Positions 16,633-25,711 of a stretch of 64,000 nucleotides of DNA are shown piece after piece; position 1 is the first letter of the stretch, and each line of letters opens with the position of its first letter. Position numbers and translations under genes: made by a program. Location: the NCBI GenBank assembly GCA_003020925.1, contig PXRT01000013.1, positions 28,867-92,866 of the forward strand. The letters are read 5' to 3'. The notes beneath the pieces are model-generated. The model was not told where the DNA came from. It saw only the letters and a program-made list of their open reading frames with translations, and made no database searches. Source of the DNA: Halobacteriales archaeon QS_6_64_34. Lineage in GTDB: Archaea; Halobacteriota; Halobacteria; Halobacteriales; Haloarculaceae.

Positions 16633-17457
16633 TCACTCGGGCCCGAACGACTGGCCCTCGCGGGCGTCCGCACCCAGCCGTCGAACCGCCGCCCGGGCGT
16701 TGCTCGCGTCGTAGCCAAACAGCACCGAGTGACCGTACTCGGCGGCGACTTCCGTCGCTTTCACGAGGGCGTCGATATCCACGTCGACGGCGTAGAGTTC
16801 GATACTGAAACGGGTCGAGAGGGGGTCCTGAAACCCCTTTGCGAGTATCTCCAGCCAGTAGGTCGTCGAGTAGGCCATGTCATAAAGGGGGACGACGAAC
16901 TCGTCGACGTACTCCTCGATATCGTCGACGGCGACGCCGGAGCGGGCTTCGAGGTGGCCGGGATAGGGGTCGGGATACAGCGTCAGATAGAGCGCGCCGG
17001 GAACCCGCTCGCGGGCGTCGGCGACGAACTCGGTCATGACGCTGGTGCGCCAGGCCGCCCACTCCTCGAACTCGCTGTCGGCGAACCGACGCTCACACCG
17101 GTCGCAGTGGCAGTACTCCTCGCGCGGGAAGCCGACATCGTCCAGGCGCACGTCACCGTTCACCTCGGCGGCCTCCTCGATGATGTCGAGCAACCCCTCG
17201 CGGTAGCGGTCGTGGGTCGGACAGACGTAGGTCCAGTCGAAGTAGGGTTCGTTCCGGGTCGCGGCGGTCCCCTCGTCGTCGAAGGCCAGCAGGTCCTCCT
17301 CGCCCTCGACGGCGTTGTCCCCGAAACACGACACCATGTTCACCGCCCCCTCGATTGGCTCGGTCGCCCGGCCGGTGACGTCTTTGACCTCGTAGAACGC
17401 CCGGTCGAACTCCGACCACTCGGTTTCGTCCTCGTTTCGCGTGACGACGCCGTACAT
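16633..17457 (-). CDS. Putative TIM-barrel protein with CxC-x2-C motif
   Basis: A 274-residue protein. ATG 17457 (MYGVVTRNEDETEWSEFD) is favoured over an upstream frame lacking family features. Mid-sequence has DDVGFPREEYCHCDRCERRF (about 131-150) followed by TEFVADARERVPGALYLTLYPDPYPGHL and VPLYDMAYSTTYWLEIL, which looks like a glycoside-hydrolase-type alpha/beta barrel as in putative GHL families. No catalytic pair can be assigned with certainty. I do not recognise a named family. Confidence 0.6.
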   Translation of the reverse strand: MYGVVTRNEDETEWSEFDRAFYEVKDVTGRATEPIEGAVNMVSCFGDNAVEGEEDLLAFDDEGTAATRNEPYFDWTYVCPTHDRYREGLLDIIEEAAEVNGDVRLDDVGFPREEYCHCDRCERRFADSEFEEWAAWRTSVMTEFVADARERVPGALYLTLYPDPYPGHLEARSGVAVDDIEEYVDEFVVPLYDMAYSTTYWLEILAKGFQDPLSTRFSIELYAVDVDIDALVKATEVAAEYGHSVLFGYDASNARAAVRRLGADAREGQSFGPE

Positions 17458-17533
17458 GGCGGTCGCTATGGGGGTAGGTCGGGTAAGCGTTCTGAAAAGG
17501 GTGGTCGGATACGGTACGACAGTGGGGACCGCC

Positions 17534-17608
17534 TCACTTCTTGACCATGTACGCCGCACCGACGGCAGCGACGACCGCAATCAGGAGGAGTATTTTCTTT
17601 GACATCAT
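17534..17608 (-). CDS. 24-residue single-TM peptide
   Basis: ATG 17608 encodes MMSKKILLLIAVVAAVGAAYMVKK and stops with TGA at 17534-17536. It is a lysine-flanked hydrophobic helix, just like many very small membrane proteins of haloarchaea, and stands alone between the TIM-barrel and mobB-moaE genes. Support is only composition and a clean start/stop. Confidence 0.4.
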   Translation of the reverse strand: MMSKKILLLIAVVAAVGAAYMVKK

Positions 17609-17700
17609 TTCACCGTACGAAACCGGTTCATAAAGAACTATCGCCGCAGGCGGGTGATTGCTGGCCGGGATTCGTGTGCCGCTTGCACGCTCGGCGGGCC

Positions 17701-18534
17701 CTAGCACTCCCGCTCGTGGGCCCAGAACTCCCCGTCGACGGTGACCTCCTTCTTGAACAGCGGGACTTCGTCCTTGAGGCGGTTGATGCCGTCCTGGACT
17801 GCACTGAAGGCCTCGCCCCGGTGGCCGGCCAGGATGACCACGAAGACGATGTCCTCACCGGCCTCGACGACCCCGGTCTTGTGGTGCAGTCGGACCGCAT
17901 GGACGCCGTCGCGGGCCTCGAGGTCCGCCCGGAGGTCGGCCATCCGCCCCCGGGCGACGCCGTCGTAGCGCTCGAACTCCAGATGTTTCGTCGGCCGGTC
18001 GTCCGGGCTGTCTTTCGCCCGCACGCGACCGGTGAAGGTGGCGATAGCCCCGGCGCGGTCCTTCGCAGGCGAGCGCTTGACCGACTCGACGAGCGTCTCC
18101 AGCGTGACGTAGGGGTCCCGCTCGTCGAGGGCGGCAAGAATACTGTCCAGGTCGGCGTCCCCGCCACCCTCCGCGCGGTAGATGACCGGGTCGGCGGCCT
18201 CGCGGTCGCCCAGGACCACCTTCGGAATCGCCGCGTCGCTGTACCCCTCGACGAACGCGTAGTCGTAGTCGGGCGCCAGCGCGTCCAGCGTGTCGGTGAG
18301 CGTCCGTGACTCGCCGGTGGCGAACCACTCGCCGTCGTCGGTGAGCGCGACAGTCTCGGCCGCACCGGCCGCCCGGTGGCGAGCGGTGTCTTTCCCCTCG
18401 GTGTCGACGTCCGGCGAGTTCGTGCAGTGTTTCACGGTGGCGACGTCGGCGTCCGTCGAACACCGCTCGGTCAGGCGCTCGACGAGCGTCGTCTTGCCGG
18501 TATCGGAGTGGCCCACGATACCCAGGACATACAT
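17701..18534 (-). CDS. MobB-MoaE fusion for molybdopterin synthesis
   Basis: A 277-residue fusion. Residues 1-150 are MobB-like: P-loop GIVGHSDTGKTTLVERL, VKHCTNSPDVDTEGKDTARHRAAGA and VEGYSD. Residues 155-277 are MoaE, the large subunit of molybdopterin synthase: TFTGRVRAKDS, RLHHKTG (where the family has H-RxG), and the C-terminal PLFKKEVTVDGEFWAHE with the active-site lysines. The fusion puts cofactor sulfur transfer and guanine-dinucleotide assembly in one chain. Last gene of the moaB-moaC-mobB/moaE run. Confidence 0.88.
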   Translation of the reverse strand: MYVLGIVGHSDTGKTTLVERLTERCSTDADVATVKHCTNSPDVDTEGKDTARHRAAGAAETVALTDDGEWFATGESRTLTDTLDALAPDYDYAFVEGYSDAAIPKVVLGDREAADPVIYRAEGGGDADLDSILAALDERDPYVTLETLVESVKRSPAKDRAGAIATFTGRVRAKDSPDDRPTKHLEFERYDGVARGRMADLRADLEARDGVHAVRLHHKTGVVEAGEDIVFVVILAGHRGEAFSAVQDGINRLKDEVPLFKKEVTVDGEFWAHEREC

Positions 18535-18584
18535 GAGCGACCATACTGCCGGCTGATATGTAGATGTTTCCGATACACTGCCGG

Positions 18585-19067
18585 CTACTCCCGCAGCGCG
18601 GACTTCGTTTTCTCGACGACGCGGACGCCCTCGATGGCCGCCGTCGGATACTGCCCGTCGTCGTCTTTCTCGCTCGATTTTACCATGTCCCAGACGACGT
18701 TGAGCCCCGTCGTCACGCCCTCCAGGGCCTCCATCTCACAGCCGGTCTTGCCGACCGTCTCGACGGCGACGGTACACTCGACGGCCCCCTCGCCGAGTTC
18801 GAAGTCGACCTCGACGTTCGTGATCGGTATCTGGTGACACATCGGAATCGTCTCCCAGGTGTGCTTGACGGCCTGAACCGCGCCGATACGGGCCGTGGTC
18901 AACACGTCGCCCTTGCCGATATCGTCCTCGGCGATGGCCTCGAGCGTCGACGCCGAGAGGCGAATCTGGCCGCGAGCGACCGCCCGGCGCTTGCTGTTTC
19001 CCTTCTCGCCGACGTCGACCATCTGTGCGTCGCCGCCCTCGTCGACGTGTGTGAACTCCTCTGTCAT
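18585..19067 (-). CDS. moaC: Cyclic pyranopterin monophosphate synthase MoaC
   Basis: A 160-residue protein; ATG 19067 (MTEEFTHVDEGGDAQMVDVGEKGNSKRRAVARG) is the family start. Signatures KGDVLTTARIGAVQAVKHTWETIPMCHQIPI and VETVGKTGCEMEALEGVTTGLNVVWDMVKS hold the active-site His, Glu and Lys. Acts with MoaA in the first step of molybdopterin synthesis. Confidence 0.93.
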   Translation of the reverse strand: MTEEFTHVDEGGDAQMVDVGEKGNSKRRAVARGQIRLSASTLEAIAEDDIGKGDVLTTARIGAVQAVKHTWETIPMCHQIPITNVEVDFELGEGAVECTVAVETVGKTGCEMEALEGVTTGLNVVWDMVKSSEKDDDGQYPTAAIEGVRVVEKTKSALRE

Positions 19068-19110
19068 GGGTCGCCCTACCGCGAGCGAACTGAAAACACT
19101 GCGGGTTCGC

Positions 19111-19614
19111 TCATCGCCGAACGAGCCCGAGCAGGTGGCCCACTGCCGGCGCGACCAGTTGCCCGGCACCCGTCCGAGCGGCGTTCTCGCTACCGGGGAG
19201 ACAGAAGACGAGTCGGTCGGCGACGACGCCGGCAGTCGCCCGGGAGGCCATCGCCATCGGGCCGACCTCCTCGAATGAGACGTACCGGAACAGCTCGCCG
19301 AATCCCGGAATCTCGCGGTCGAACAGTGGGGAAACGGCGTCGACGGTTACGTCGTCGGCCGTCAGCCCGGTACCGCCGGTGGTCACCACCACGTCCGCAC
19401 CTGCTTCCAGTGCGCTCGTCACCGCGTCGGCGATAGCGACTCGGTCGTCGGTGACGAGCAGTCTGTCGGTGACCTCGTGGCCTGCGTCGGCGAGCGTCGA
19501 CTCGATGACGTCGCCACCTGGGTCGTCCTCGGGCGTGCGCGAGGAGGAGACGGTGACGACGGCGATTGAGACGGCGTCTTCGTCGTGGTCGTGGTGGTCG
19601 CCCATATACCCCAT
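19111..19614 (-). CDS. moaB: MoaB/MogA-type molybdopterin adenylyltransferase
   Basis: A 167-residue protein with the MoCF-binding signature VVTTGGTGLTADDVTVDAV and GFGELFRYVSFEEVGPMAMASRATAGV, ending in LPGSENAARTG. The true start may be ATG 19605 (MGDHHDHDE). A histidine/aspartate-rich N-terminus is unusual and could bind metal. Head of the moaB-moaC-mobB/moaE operon, divergent from mobA. Confidence 0.88.
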   Translation of the reverse strand: MGYMGDHHDHDEDAVSIAVVTVSSSRTPEDDPGGDVIESTLADAGHEVTDRLLVTDDRVAIADAVTSALEAGADVVVTTGGTGLTADDVTVDAVSPLFDREIPGFGELFRYVSFEEVGPMAMASRATAGVVADRLVFCLPGSENAARTGAGQLVAPAVGHLLGLVRR

Positions 19615-19688
19615 AGCGACGTGGCCGTCCTAAACTGTGACTGTGATGGAGCGGGGGTTCTATTGCCGAGCGCGCCCCACGCCGACGT

Positions 19689-20315
19689 GTGCCGACCGAC
19701 GAACGCACCACTGGCATCGTCGTCGCGGGCGGGCGCTCGACACGGTTCGGGGACCGGGAGAAAGCCCTCGCCGAACTCGACGGGCAGCCGATGCTCTACC
19801 ACGCCGTCGCGACGCTTGGCGACTTCACCGACTCCGTCGTCGTGAACTGCCGACCCGACCAGCAAGCGGCCTTTAGCGACGGGTTGGAGCCCCTCGACAC
19901 CGATATCCGGTGGGCGCTTGACGAGACGCCGGACGAGGGACCGCTCGCCGGGCTGGCAACCGCTCTCACCGCCGTCGACACCGAGCGCGCGGTCGCCCTG
20001 GGCTGTGATATGCCGTTTGCCGACACCGACGCGGTGTCGGGGCTGCTGGCACGACTCGGAGATAGCGACGCCGTCGTCCCCCGGACCGACGGCGGCCCAG
20101 AACCACTCCATGCGGCCTACTGTGTCGAGCCGACGCTCGCGACGGCGCGGGCGGCACTGGCCGACGGGGAGCGGAGCCTCCGGGCGCTGCTCGACCGACT
20201 CGCTGTGGACTACGTCGCTGTCGACGCCGACGGGACACTACCGGTGCGGTCGCTCACCAGCGTCGATACCGGAGAGCGACTGCAGGAAATCAAGCGGGAA
20301 CGCGGGCGGGACTAA
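19689..20315 (+). CDS. mobA: Molybdenum cofactor guanylyltransferase MobA
   Basis: A 208-residue nucleotidyltransferase starting with GTG 19689 (PTDERTTGIVVAGGRSTRFGDREKALAEL). The LxAGG-S-R-G-K motif, ALGCDMPF with its Asp, and HAAYCVE are those of MobA, which links GMP to molybdopterin. Divergent from moaB across 74 bp, completing a compact molybdopterin locus. Confidence 0.85.
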   Translation: MPTDERTTGIVVAGGRSTRFGDREKALAELDGQPMLYHAVATLGDFTDSVVVNCRPDQQAAFSDGLEPLDTDIRWALDETPDEGPLAGLATALTAVDTERAVALGCDMPFADTDAVSGLLARLGDSDAVVPRTDGGPEPLHAAYCVEPTLATARAALADGERSLRALLDRLAVDYVAVDADGTLPVRSLTSVDTGERLQEIKRERGRD

Positions 20316-20318
20316 CCC

Positions 20319-20786
20319 TCAGTCCGCGAGGATATGGGCCGGCAGGTTGTCCCGGATAATCGTCTCGCAGTACTCACACCGCACCCCGTCGTCGACGACG
20401 GCAAAGCGGGACCGGACCGGTTCGTCCTCCGTCGAGATGCAGTTGTGGTTCGGACACTCCAGGATGCCCTCGACCAGCGAGGGGCGCGAGACGCGGTGTT
20501 TCTCGACGACCTCGAACTCCCGGACGATATTGATAGAGGCGGCGGGCGCGATGAGCGAGAGGACGTCGACCTCGTTCTGGGAGAGTTCCTTGCCCTCGAC
20601 TTTGACGATGTCTTTCTTGCCCAGCCGGTCGGAGGGCATGTTCATCGCGACGGAGACCGATTCGCCGCTGGTGCCGTCGATGTCCAGGATTGCGAGGACG
20701 TTCAGCGCCTGGCCGCCGGTGATGTGGTCGATAACGGTGCCGTTGCGAATCTTCGAGACGCGGAGTTGCCGGTCGTCGTCCGTCAT
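20319..20786 (-). CDS. pyrI: Aspartate carbamoyltransferase regulatory chain
   Basis: A 155-residue protein: N-terminal nucleotide-binding domain ([27 protein letters not shown]) and C-terminal zinc domain with CPNHNC (about 111-116) and CEYC (about 138-141). The ATG overlaps the pyrB stop by 4 bp, the usual pyrBI arrangement for allosteric pyrimidine control. Confidence 0.95.
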   Translation of the reverse strand: MTDDDRQLRVSKIRNGTVIDHITGGQALNVLAILDIDGTSGESVSVAMNMPSDRLGKKDIVKVEGKELSQNEVDVLSLIAPAASINIVREFEVVEKHRVSRPSLVEGILECPNHNCISTEDEPVRSRFAVVDDGVRCEYCETIIRDNLPAHILAD

Positions 20787-21697
20787 TCGTTGTCCTCCAG
20801 GAGCAAGTCGAGCAGCGCCATCCTGACGGGAACCCCGTTGTATGCCTGTTCGAAGTAGGTCGCGTACTCCGTGTCGTCGACGTCGTGAGCGATTTCGTCG
20901 ACCCGTGGCAGCGGGTGCATTACGGTCAGGTCGTCTTTCGCGGCCTTGAGGGTCTCGCTGTCTATCCGGTACTGGCCGGCGACCGCGCGGTACTCGCTCT
21001 CATCGGGGAACCGCTCGCGCTGGATGCGGGTGACATACAGCACGTCGAGTTCCGGGAGCACCTCGTCCAGTTCGGTGTGTTCGCGCACTTTGGCCCCCTC
21101 CTGGTGGAGGTCGTACCGAACGGAGCGGGGCAACTGTAGGGACTCGGGGCTGATGAAGTGCTGGCGGGCGTCGACGTTGGTCAGCGCGTGGGCCAGCGAG
21201 TGGACCGTGCGACCGTACTTCAGGTCACCCATGATGCCGATGGTGAGGTCGTCGAAGCCGGCGTTCTCCCGTATCGTGTAGAGGTCAAGCAGCGTCTGGG
21301 TGGGGTGCTGGCCGGCGCCGTCGCCGGCGTTTACGAGCGGTACGTCGACGAACTCGCTGGCCATCTTCGCTGACCCCTCCATCGGATGGCGCAACACGAG
21401 CGCGTCGGCGTACCCCTCGACGACGCGGACGGTGTCAGCAAGGGACTCGCCTTTCTTGACACTCGATGACTCCACCGACCCCATGTCGACGATGTCCCCG
21501 CCCAGGCGCTTCATCGCCGTCGTGAAGCTCATCTTCGTCCGCGTGCTGGGTTCGAAAAAGAGCAGCCCCAGCAGCGTGTCCGCGTGCCGGTCGGCGTAGG
21601 CCGACGGGTCCGCCGCGATGTCGGCCGCGTGGTCGAGCACCGCCTCGATGTCGGCCCGCGACAGCTGTTTGGCGCTGATGATGTGGTCGTGCCGCAT
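20783..21697 (-). CDS. pyrB: Aspartate carbamoyltransferase catalytic chain
   Basis: A 304-residue enzyme; ATG 21697 ([21 protein letters not shown]) chosen, the nine extra upstream codons being non-conserved. Carbamoyl-phosphate loop [24 protein letters not shown] and [15 protein letters not shown] are all present. Second step of pyrimidine synthesis. Confidence 0.95.
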   Translation of the reverse strand: MRHDHIISAKQLSRADIEAVLDHAADIAADPSAYADRHADTLLGLLFFEPSTRTKMSFTTAMKRLGGDIVDMGSVESSSVKKGESLADTVRVVEGYADALVLRHPMEGSAKMASEFVDVPLVNAGDGAGQHPTQTLLDLYTIRENAGFDDLTIGIMGDLKYGRTVHSLAHALTNVDARQHFISPESLQLPRSVRYDLHQEGAKVREHTELDEVLPELDVLYVTRIQRERFPDESEYRAVAGQYRIDSETLKAAKDDLTVMHPLPRVDEIAHDVDDTEYATYFEQAYNGVPVRMALLDLLLEDNE

Positions 21698-21814
21698 CTT
21701 ACTCCCACTCCCGCCCCCGACCATCTTGAATCTCTCGACACGACCTAGCTACGGTTGGTGTACTGTTGGGTGCTAGGTATTCCGGAACAGTTGCCGGATA
21801 CGACGAGTTCACCG

Positions 21815-21936
21815 ACAGCCAGAAAGCCCCGGCGAGCTGGACTCGGGGGGCTCGCTGCGCTTCTCGCTCACTGCGTTCGCTGCGGTGCTTACGTCGCCCG
21901 CCTTCGTCCAGCTCGCCGCCCCTTTCAATCCCACCC
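21815..21936 (+). repeat. Variable-arm hairpin element R1
   Basis: Conserved left end ACAGCCAGAAAGCCCC (21815-21830) and right end CCCCTTTCAATCCCACCC (21919-21936). Inner arms GGCGAGCTGG (21831-21840) and CCAGCTCGCC (21908-21917) are perfectly complementary. The core between them has the family motif CTCGCTGCG...TGCGGTGCTTACGTCG. The outer GAAAG/CTTTC can also pair. Lies 117 bp upstream of pyrB's start. Confidence 0.85.
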
Positions 21937-21960
21937 AGCATAGACTGACCAACCGGCTAC

Positions 21961-22075
21961 GGGTGGGACTGAAAGGGGCCGCGCTATCGGCGAAGCACGA
22001 CGAAGTAAGCACGCGAACAGCGTGAGCGCGCGCAACGAGTCGCGCGAGCCGATAGCGCGGGGGCTTTCTGGCTGT
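21961..22075 (-). repeat. Variable-arm hairpin element R2, opposite orientation to R1
   Basis: Begins GGGTGGGACTGAAAGGGG and ends GGGGCTTTCTGGCTGT. Arms CCGCGCTATCGG (21979-21990) and CCGATAGCGCGG (22049-22060) are perfectly complementary and unrelated to the arms of R1. Only 24 bp separate R1 and R2, so the two form a head-to-head pair between the divergent pyrB and ParA-type genes. Confidence 0.85.
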
Positions 22076-22155
22076 TGACCTCTGTCGTCTGAGCGGAAAC
22101 AACTCTACACTTCGCGAGCCAAGCATTCAAAACACATACCGCACACACCCATCCT

Positions 22156-22803
22156 ATGCTCGCAATCGCCGGGGGGAAGGGAGGGTGTGGGAAGACGACG
22201 ACAGCCGTCGGGCTCGCGCGCGGGCTGGCCGCCCTGGGCACGCGACCGCTGGTCGTCGACGCGGACCTCGACATGCCGGACCTCCATCACCGGACCGGCG
22301 TCGACCGACAGCCGGGTATCGCCGCTGCCGTCGAGCGCGAGGAGCCGCGTACGGTCGCACAGCCGAGCGGTCGCTTCCCGGAGATAGACGTATTACCGTG
22401 TGTGGAGGCCGATACAGCGACCGCTGTGGCGCTGTTCGAGCGGCTGTCGGTCCAGCCGGACCACGGCAGTGCCGGGGCCCCCATTCTGCTGGACTGCCCG
22501 GCCGGGGCGAGCCCGGACGCCGCCGCGCCGCTGCGGGCGGCCGACCGGACCGTCCTCGTCTCGACGCCCCGGGAGCGCAGTCTGCGGGACACGGCCAAGA
22601 CGGCGGCGATGGCCCGCGAACTCGACGCCCCGCCGGCCGGCGTGGTGCTGGTCCGCAGCGACGGCCGGGTCGACCCGAGCGAACTACTCGACTGTAGTTC
22701 GGTCGTTCACGTGCCTGAGCTGTCTGAACCTCCACTCGAAACGGAGGAATCGGCCGCGAGACACCTAAAATGTGCTAAATCGGTAACCAAGCGGAATATT
22801 TAA
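22156..22803 (+). CDS. MinD/ParA-family ATPase
   Basis: A 215-residue ATPase with the deviant Walker A GGKGGCGKTTTAVGLARGL at residues 6-24, switch I region DADLDMPDLHHRTG and Walker B-like LLDCPAG. It lacks the C-terminal amphipathic helix typical of membrane-bound MinD, ending in a short tail. The next gene begins 29 bp later and encodes a RecA-fold protein, so a two-component positioning or regulatory pair is possible. Role not known. Confidence 0.8.
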   Translation: MLAIAGGKGGCGKTTTAVGLARGLAALGTRPLVVDADLDMPDLHHRTGVDRQPGIAAAVEREEPRTVAQPSGRFPEIDVLPCVEADTATAVALFERLSVQPDHGSAGAPILLDCPAGASPDAAAPLRAADRTVLVSTPRERSLRDTAKTAAMARELDAPPAGVVLVRSDGRVDPSELLDCSSVVHVPELSEPPLETEESAARHLKCAKSVTKRNI

Positions 22804-22832
22804 TCAGGTGGGATGGCTACTCTCAAAGGAGT

Positions 22833-23462
22833 ATGGTCAACCGGCTCCGCACGGGCATCGACGTCCTCGACCGGAAGCTCGACGGTGGTATCCCAGCGGG
22901 GAGCATCGTCGCGCTGACGGCCCAGCCGGCGAGCCAGGCGGAGCTGTTCCTCTATGAACTGACCGCCACGCGCGGGACGCTGTGGCTCTCGCTGGACCGC
23001 ACGGCCGAGTCGGTCATCGCCAGCATCGAGCAGACGCCGGTCAACACCGGCGACCCGACGGTTCGACACATCTCCGGGGAGGCCCCGCTGGACAACGCGG
23101 GCAAACTCGTCTCGGCGCTGCCCGAGACCTCGAATCTCATCGTCGACCCACTCGACGTACTGGAGGCCCAGGAACCCCACTCCCGGTTCCGGGCGTTCAT
23201 GAACGACCTGCAGAACCACATCGTCAACACGGGGAGTATGGCAATCTTGCACTGTCTCGACGGCCGCGCGGTCCCGCCGCTTCGGGACACCACCGAACAC
23301 TTCGCCGACGTCGTCTTCGAACTCAAGACCCACACACGGGGCGACGAGGTGGAGAACCGGCTGGCCATCCCCAAGTTCCGTGGCGGCCGCGCACCGAACG
23401 ACATCATCAAGCTCGACCTGGTCGAACAGGTCAGCATCGACACCAGCCGGGATATCGCTTAA
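22833..23462 (+). CDS. RecA/RAD55-fold protein without a Walker A motif
   Basis: A 209-residue protein. It opens RLRTGIDVLDRKLDGGIPAGSIVALTAQPASQAELFLYELT, which is the KaiC/RAD55 pattern except that the P-loop GxxGxGKT is replaced by AQPASQAE; a Walker B-like NLIVDPLDVLEA follows near residue 105. It is thus likely non-hydrolytic. Such haloarchaeal DUF7125-type proteins have no known function. Probably co-transcribed with the ParA-type ATPase. Confidence 0.7.
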   Translation: MVNRLRTGIDVLDRKLDGGIPAGSIVALTAQPASQAELFLYELTATRGTLWLSLDRTAESVIASIEQTPVNTGDPTVRHISGEAPLDNAGKLVSALPETSNLIVDPLDVLEAQEPHSRFRAFMNDLQNHIVNTGSMAILHCLDGRAVPPLRDTTEHFADVVFELKTHTRGDEVENRLAIPKFRGGRAPNDIIKLDLVEQVSIDTSRDIA

Positions 23463-23520
23463 CCACTTTTTGCACAGTCACTCACCGAGCAGCGAACAGC
23501 ACAAAAGCGCGAGTTAGTCG

Positions 23521-24480
23521 TTACTCGCCGGCGTTTTCGAGTTCTTCGGCGATTTCCTCGGCGTCCACGTCAGCGTCCTCGAGTTGCTCCTCGATGTCTC
23601 CCAGCCCGCCGCCCATCATGCCGGGCATACCCATTCCGCCACCGCCGATTTCCTCCTGGACGATGATGCGGTCGACGCCGAGCAGCTGGGTCAGCTGCTG
23701 GGCGATTTGCTGTTTGCCCATCATCCACTGCTGGTTCATGCTCAGCTGTGGCGTGGCCTCGATGTAGAGGGTGTCCTGTTCGACCTCGACGGTCTCGTAC
23801 TCGGGCTCCGCTTCGGCGGATTCGCCGCCTTCGTTCGAGGCGTCATCCGACGCCTCGCTCTCGACGAGTTGCTCTTCTTCGACGGTCTCCTGTTCGAACC
23901 AGACGTCGAGTTCCATATCGAGCATCAGCGAGAGGATGCCCTGGGCCTTCTCCTCGCGGTCAGTGACCTCGCTGACGATTTCGTACTCGTACTCGACGGC
24001 CTCGCCGGCGAGCGGGTGGTTGAAATCGACGCGCGCGCGGCCGCCGATGATGGTCTCCAGACGGCCCTGCTCGCCGTCAATCTGGACCTGGGCGCCGGGG
24101 TACCGGTCGTCCTCCTCGATTTTGTCCTTCGAGACGGTGCGAACCTGGCTCTCGTCGTACTCGCCGAAGGCGTCCTCGGCGGAGACGGTGACGCTACCCT
24201 CGTCGCCGACTTCCTTGCCGAAGATGTCCTGCTCGACGTCCGGGAAGATGTGGCCTTCCCCCAGCACGATGGTTCGTGGGCCCCACTCCTGCTGGTCGGT
24301 GTCGATACCTTCCTCGTCGGCGACGTCCTCGTCGGTCGTGTCGACGAGGCTGCCCTCGTCTACGGTGCGTGCGGTGTAGGCGAGTTTGATGACGTCGCCG
24401 GACTGGAATCCGCTCTCGGGCTCTTCGTCGGCCGCGTCGTCCTCAACGTCTTCTACTTCGGCCTCGGAGTCGTTGCTCAT
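23521..24480 (-). CDS. FKBP-type peptidyl-prolyl isomerase, SlyD-like, long form
   Basis: A 319-residue acidic protein. Residues 22-110 hold the FKBP core with a large inserted flap (GDVIKLAYTARTVDEGSLVDTT and the IFPDVEQDIFGKEVGDEGSVTVSAEDAFGEYDESQV segment), 110-180 the IF domain (GGRARVDFNHPLAGEAVEYEYEI). The C-terminal 130 residues are acidic with a methionine/glycine-rich stretch (GGGGMGMPGMMGGG). It catalyses proline isomerisation and may act as a chaperone. Confidence 0.87.
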   Translation of the reverse strand: MSNDSEAEVEDVEDDAADEEPESGFQSGDVIKLAYTARTVDEGSLVDTTDEDVADEEGIDTDQQEWGPRTIVLGEGHIFPDVEQDIFGKEVGDEGSVTVSAEDAFGEYDESQVRTVSKDKIEEDDRYPGAQVQIDGEQGRLETIIGGRARVDFNHPLAGEAVEYEYEIVSEVTDREEKAQGILSLMLDMELDVWFEQETVEEEQLVESEASDDASNEGGESAEAEPEYETVEVEQDTLYIEATPQLSMNQQWMMGKQQIAQQLTQLLGVDRIIVQEEIGGGGMGMPGMMGGGLGDIEEQLEDADVDAEEIAEELENAGE

Positions 24481-24548
24481 ACCCCGAAAGACTGCCGTGG
24501 CACTCTTAAGAACAACGTTTCGGGCCGACCCCTACGACAGCGGCCGGC

Positions 24549-25580
24549 TCACGTCGCGTCGGCGTGTTCGGCGAGGATAGCGTCGAGTTTCGCCCTATCG
24601 ATATTCCGGCCCGAGACCGGGACGACGACCGTCTCGCCGGCGATGTCGTCCGCTTCGAGCGCGGCCGCGACCGCGGTCCCGCAGGCCCCCTCCATGACGA
24701 TGCGTTCCTCGGTGAACAGCCGCGCAACGGCGTCGCCGATGGCGTCCTCCGAGACCAGTTCGAAGTCACCCAGCCCGTCCCTGAGCAGTTCCATCGTCAG
24801 CGCGAAGGGGACCCGCGTGGCGACGCCCTCGGCGCTCGTTTCCATCCGGTCGTGTGGTGCCAGCGTGTCCTCGTGGTAGGCCCGATGCATCGCCGGCGCG
24901 GCGGCCGACTGGACGCCGACGATATCGGCGTCGGTCAGCGCGCCGACGGTGAGACAGTAGCCGACGGCCGCAGTCCCCCCGCCGACCGGGCAGTAGAGCC
25001 GGTCGACCTCGGGCAGTTCCTCGACCACTTCCAGCCCGGCGGTGCCGACGCCGGCAAGCAGTTTCGGCTCGTTGCCGGAGTGGACATAGCGCTTGCCGCT
25101 CTCGACGGCGAGCGATTCGACGCGTTCGCGGGCGGCGTCGTAGTCCGGGCCGTGTCTGACGACGTCGGCGCCCAGTTGTTCCATAGCCCTGACCTTCCCC
25201 GCGTTTGCGTCCTCGGGCACGCCGATGGTGACGGGCACCCCGAACTCCCGGCCGGCCCACGCGACGGAGAGCCCGTGGTTGCCGGAACTGGCCGCGAGAA
25301 CGCCCCGGTCGCGGAACTCCGCGTCCAGCGTGGCGAGCAGATTGACACCGCCCCGGACCTTGAACGCGCCCGTCGGCAGCGTGTCCTCGCGCTTGAGGTA
25401 GACGTCGGCTTCGGTGGCCACAGAGAGGTGTTCGCTTCGGACCAGCGGCGTCTCGGGGAGATACCGCGAGACGACCTTCCGCGCTCGGGCCACGTCGGCC
25501 GTCGTCGGGGGCTCCAAGTCGTGATACGGGAAGACGGTCGTGTCGTCGGGTGACTCGACCGGCTCGTAGCGACCGTCCAT
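24549..25580 (-). CDS. PLP-dependent threonine/serine dehydratase
   Basis: A 343-residue fold-type II PLP enzyme. The Schiff-base lysine is in LKREDTLPTGAFKVRGG (K near 81), SSGNHG binds the cofactor phosphate side, and PVGGGTAAVGY is the glycine loop. There is no C-terminal ACT regulatory domain, so it is catabolic-type or a related dehydratase/racemase; the substrate (L-Thr, L-Ser or 3-hydroxyaspartate) cannot be told apart here. Confidence 0.82.
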   Translation of the reverse strand: MDGRYEPVESPDDTTVFPYHDLEPPTTADVARARKVVSRYLPETPLVRSEHLSVATEADVYLKREDTLPTGAFKVRGGVNLLATLDAEFRDRGVLAASSGNHGLSVAWAGREFGVPVTIGVPEDANAGKVRAMEQLGADVVRHGPDYDAARERVESLAVESGKRYVHSGNEPKLLAGVGTAGLEVVEELPEVDRLYCPVGGGTAAVGYCLTVGALTDADIVGVQSAAAPAMHRAYHEDTLAPHDRMETSAEGVATRVPFALTMELLRDGLGDFELVSEDAIGDAVARLFTEERIVMEGACGTAVAAALEADDIAGETVVVPVSGRNIDRAKLDAILAEHADAT

Positions 25581-25711
25581 ACCCCTACCCCGGGAGCGCA
25601 CACAGTAAAACTCGCGGTCTCCCTGTGTGTCACTGTGGCTGCCACGCAGTGGCAGGGACCATCGCGGCCGCTATGACACCGTTTTTCACCGCCGGCACCG
25701 ACGGGAGCGGT

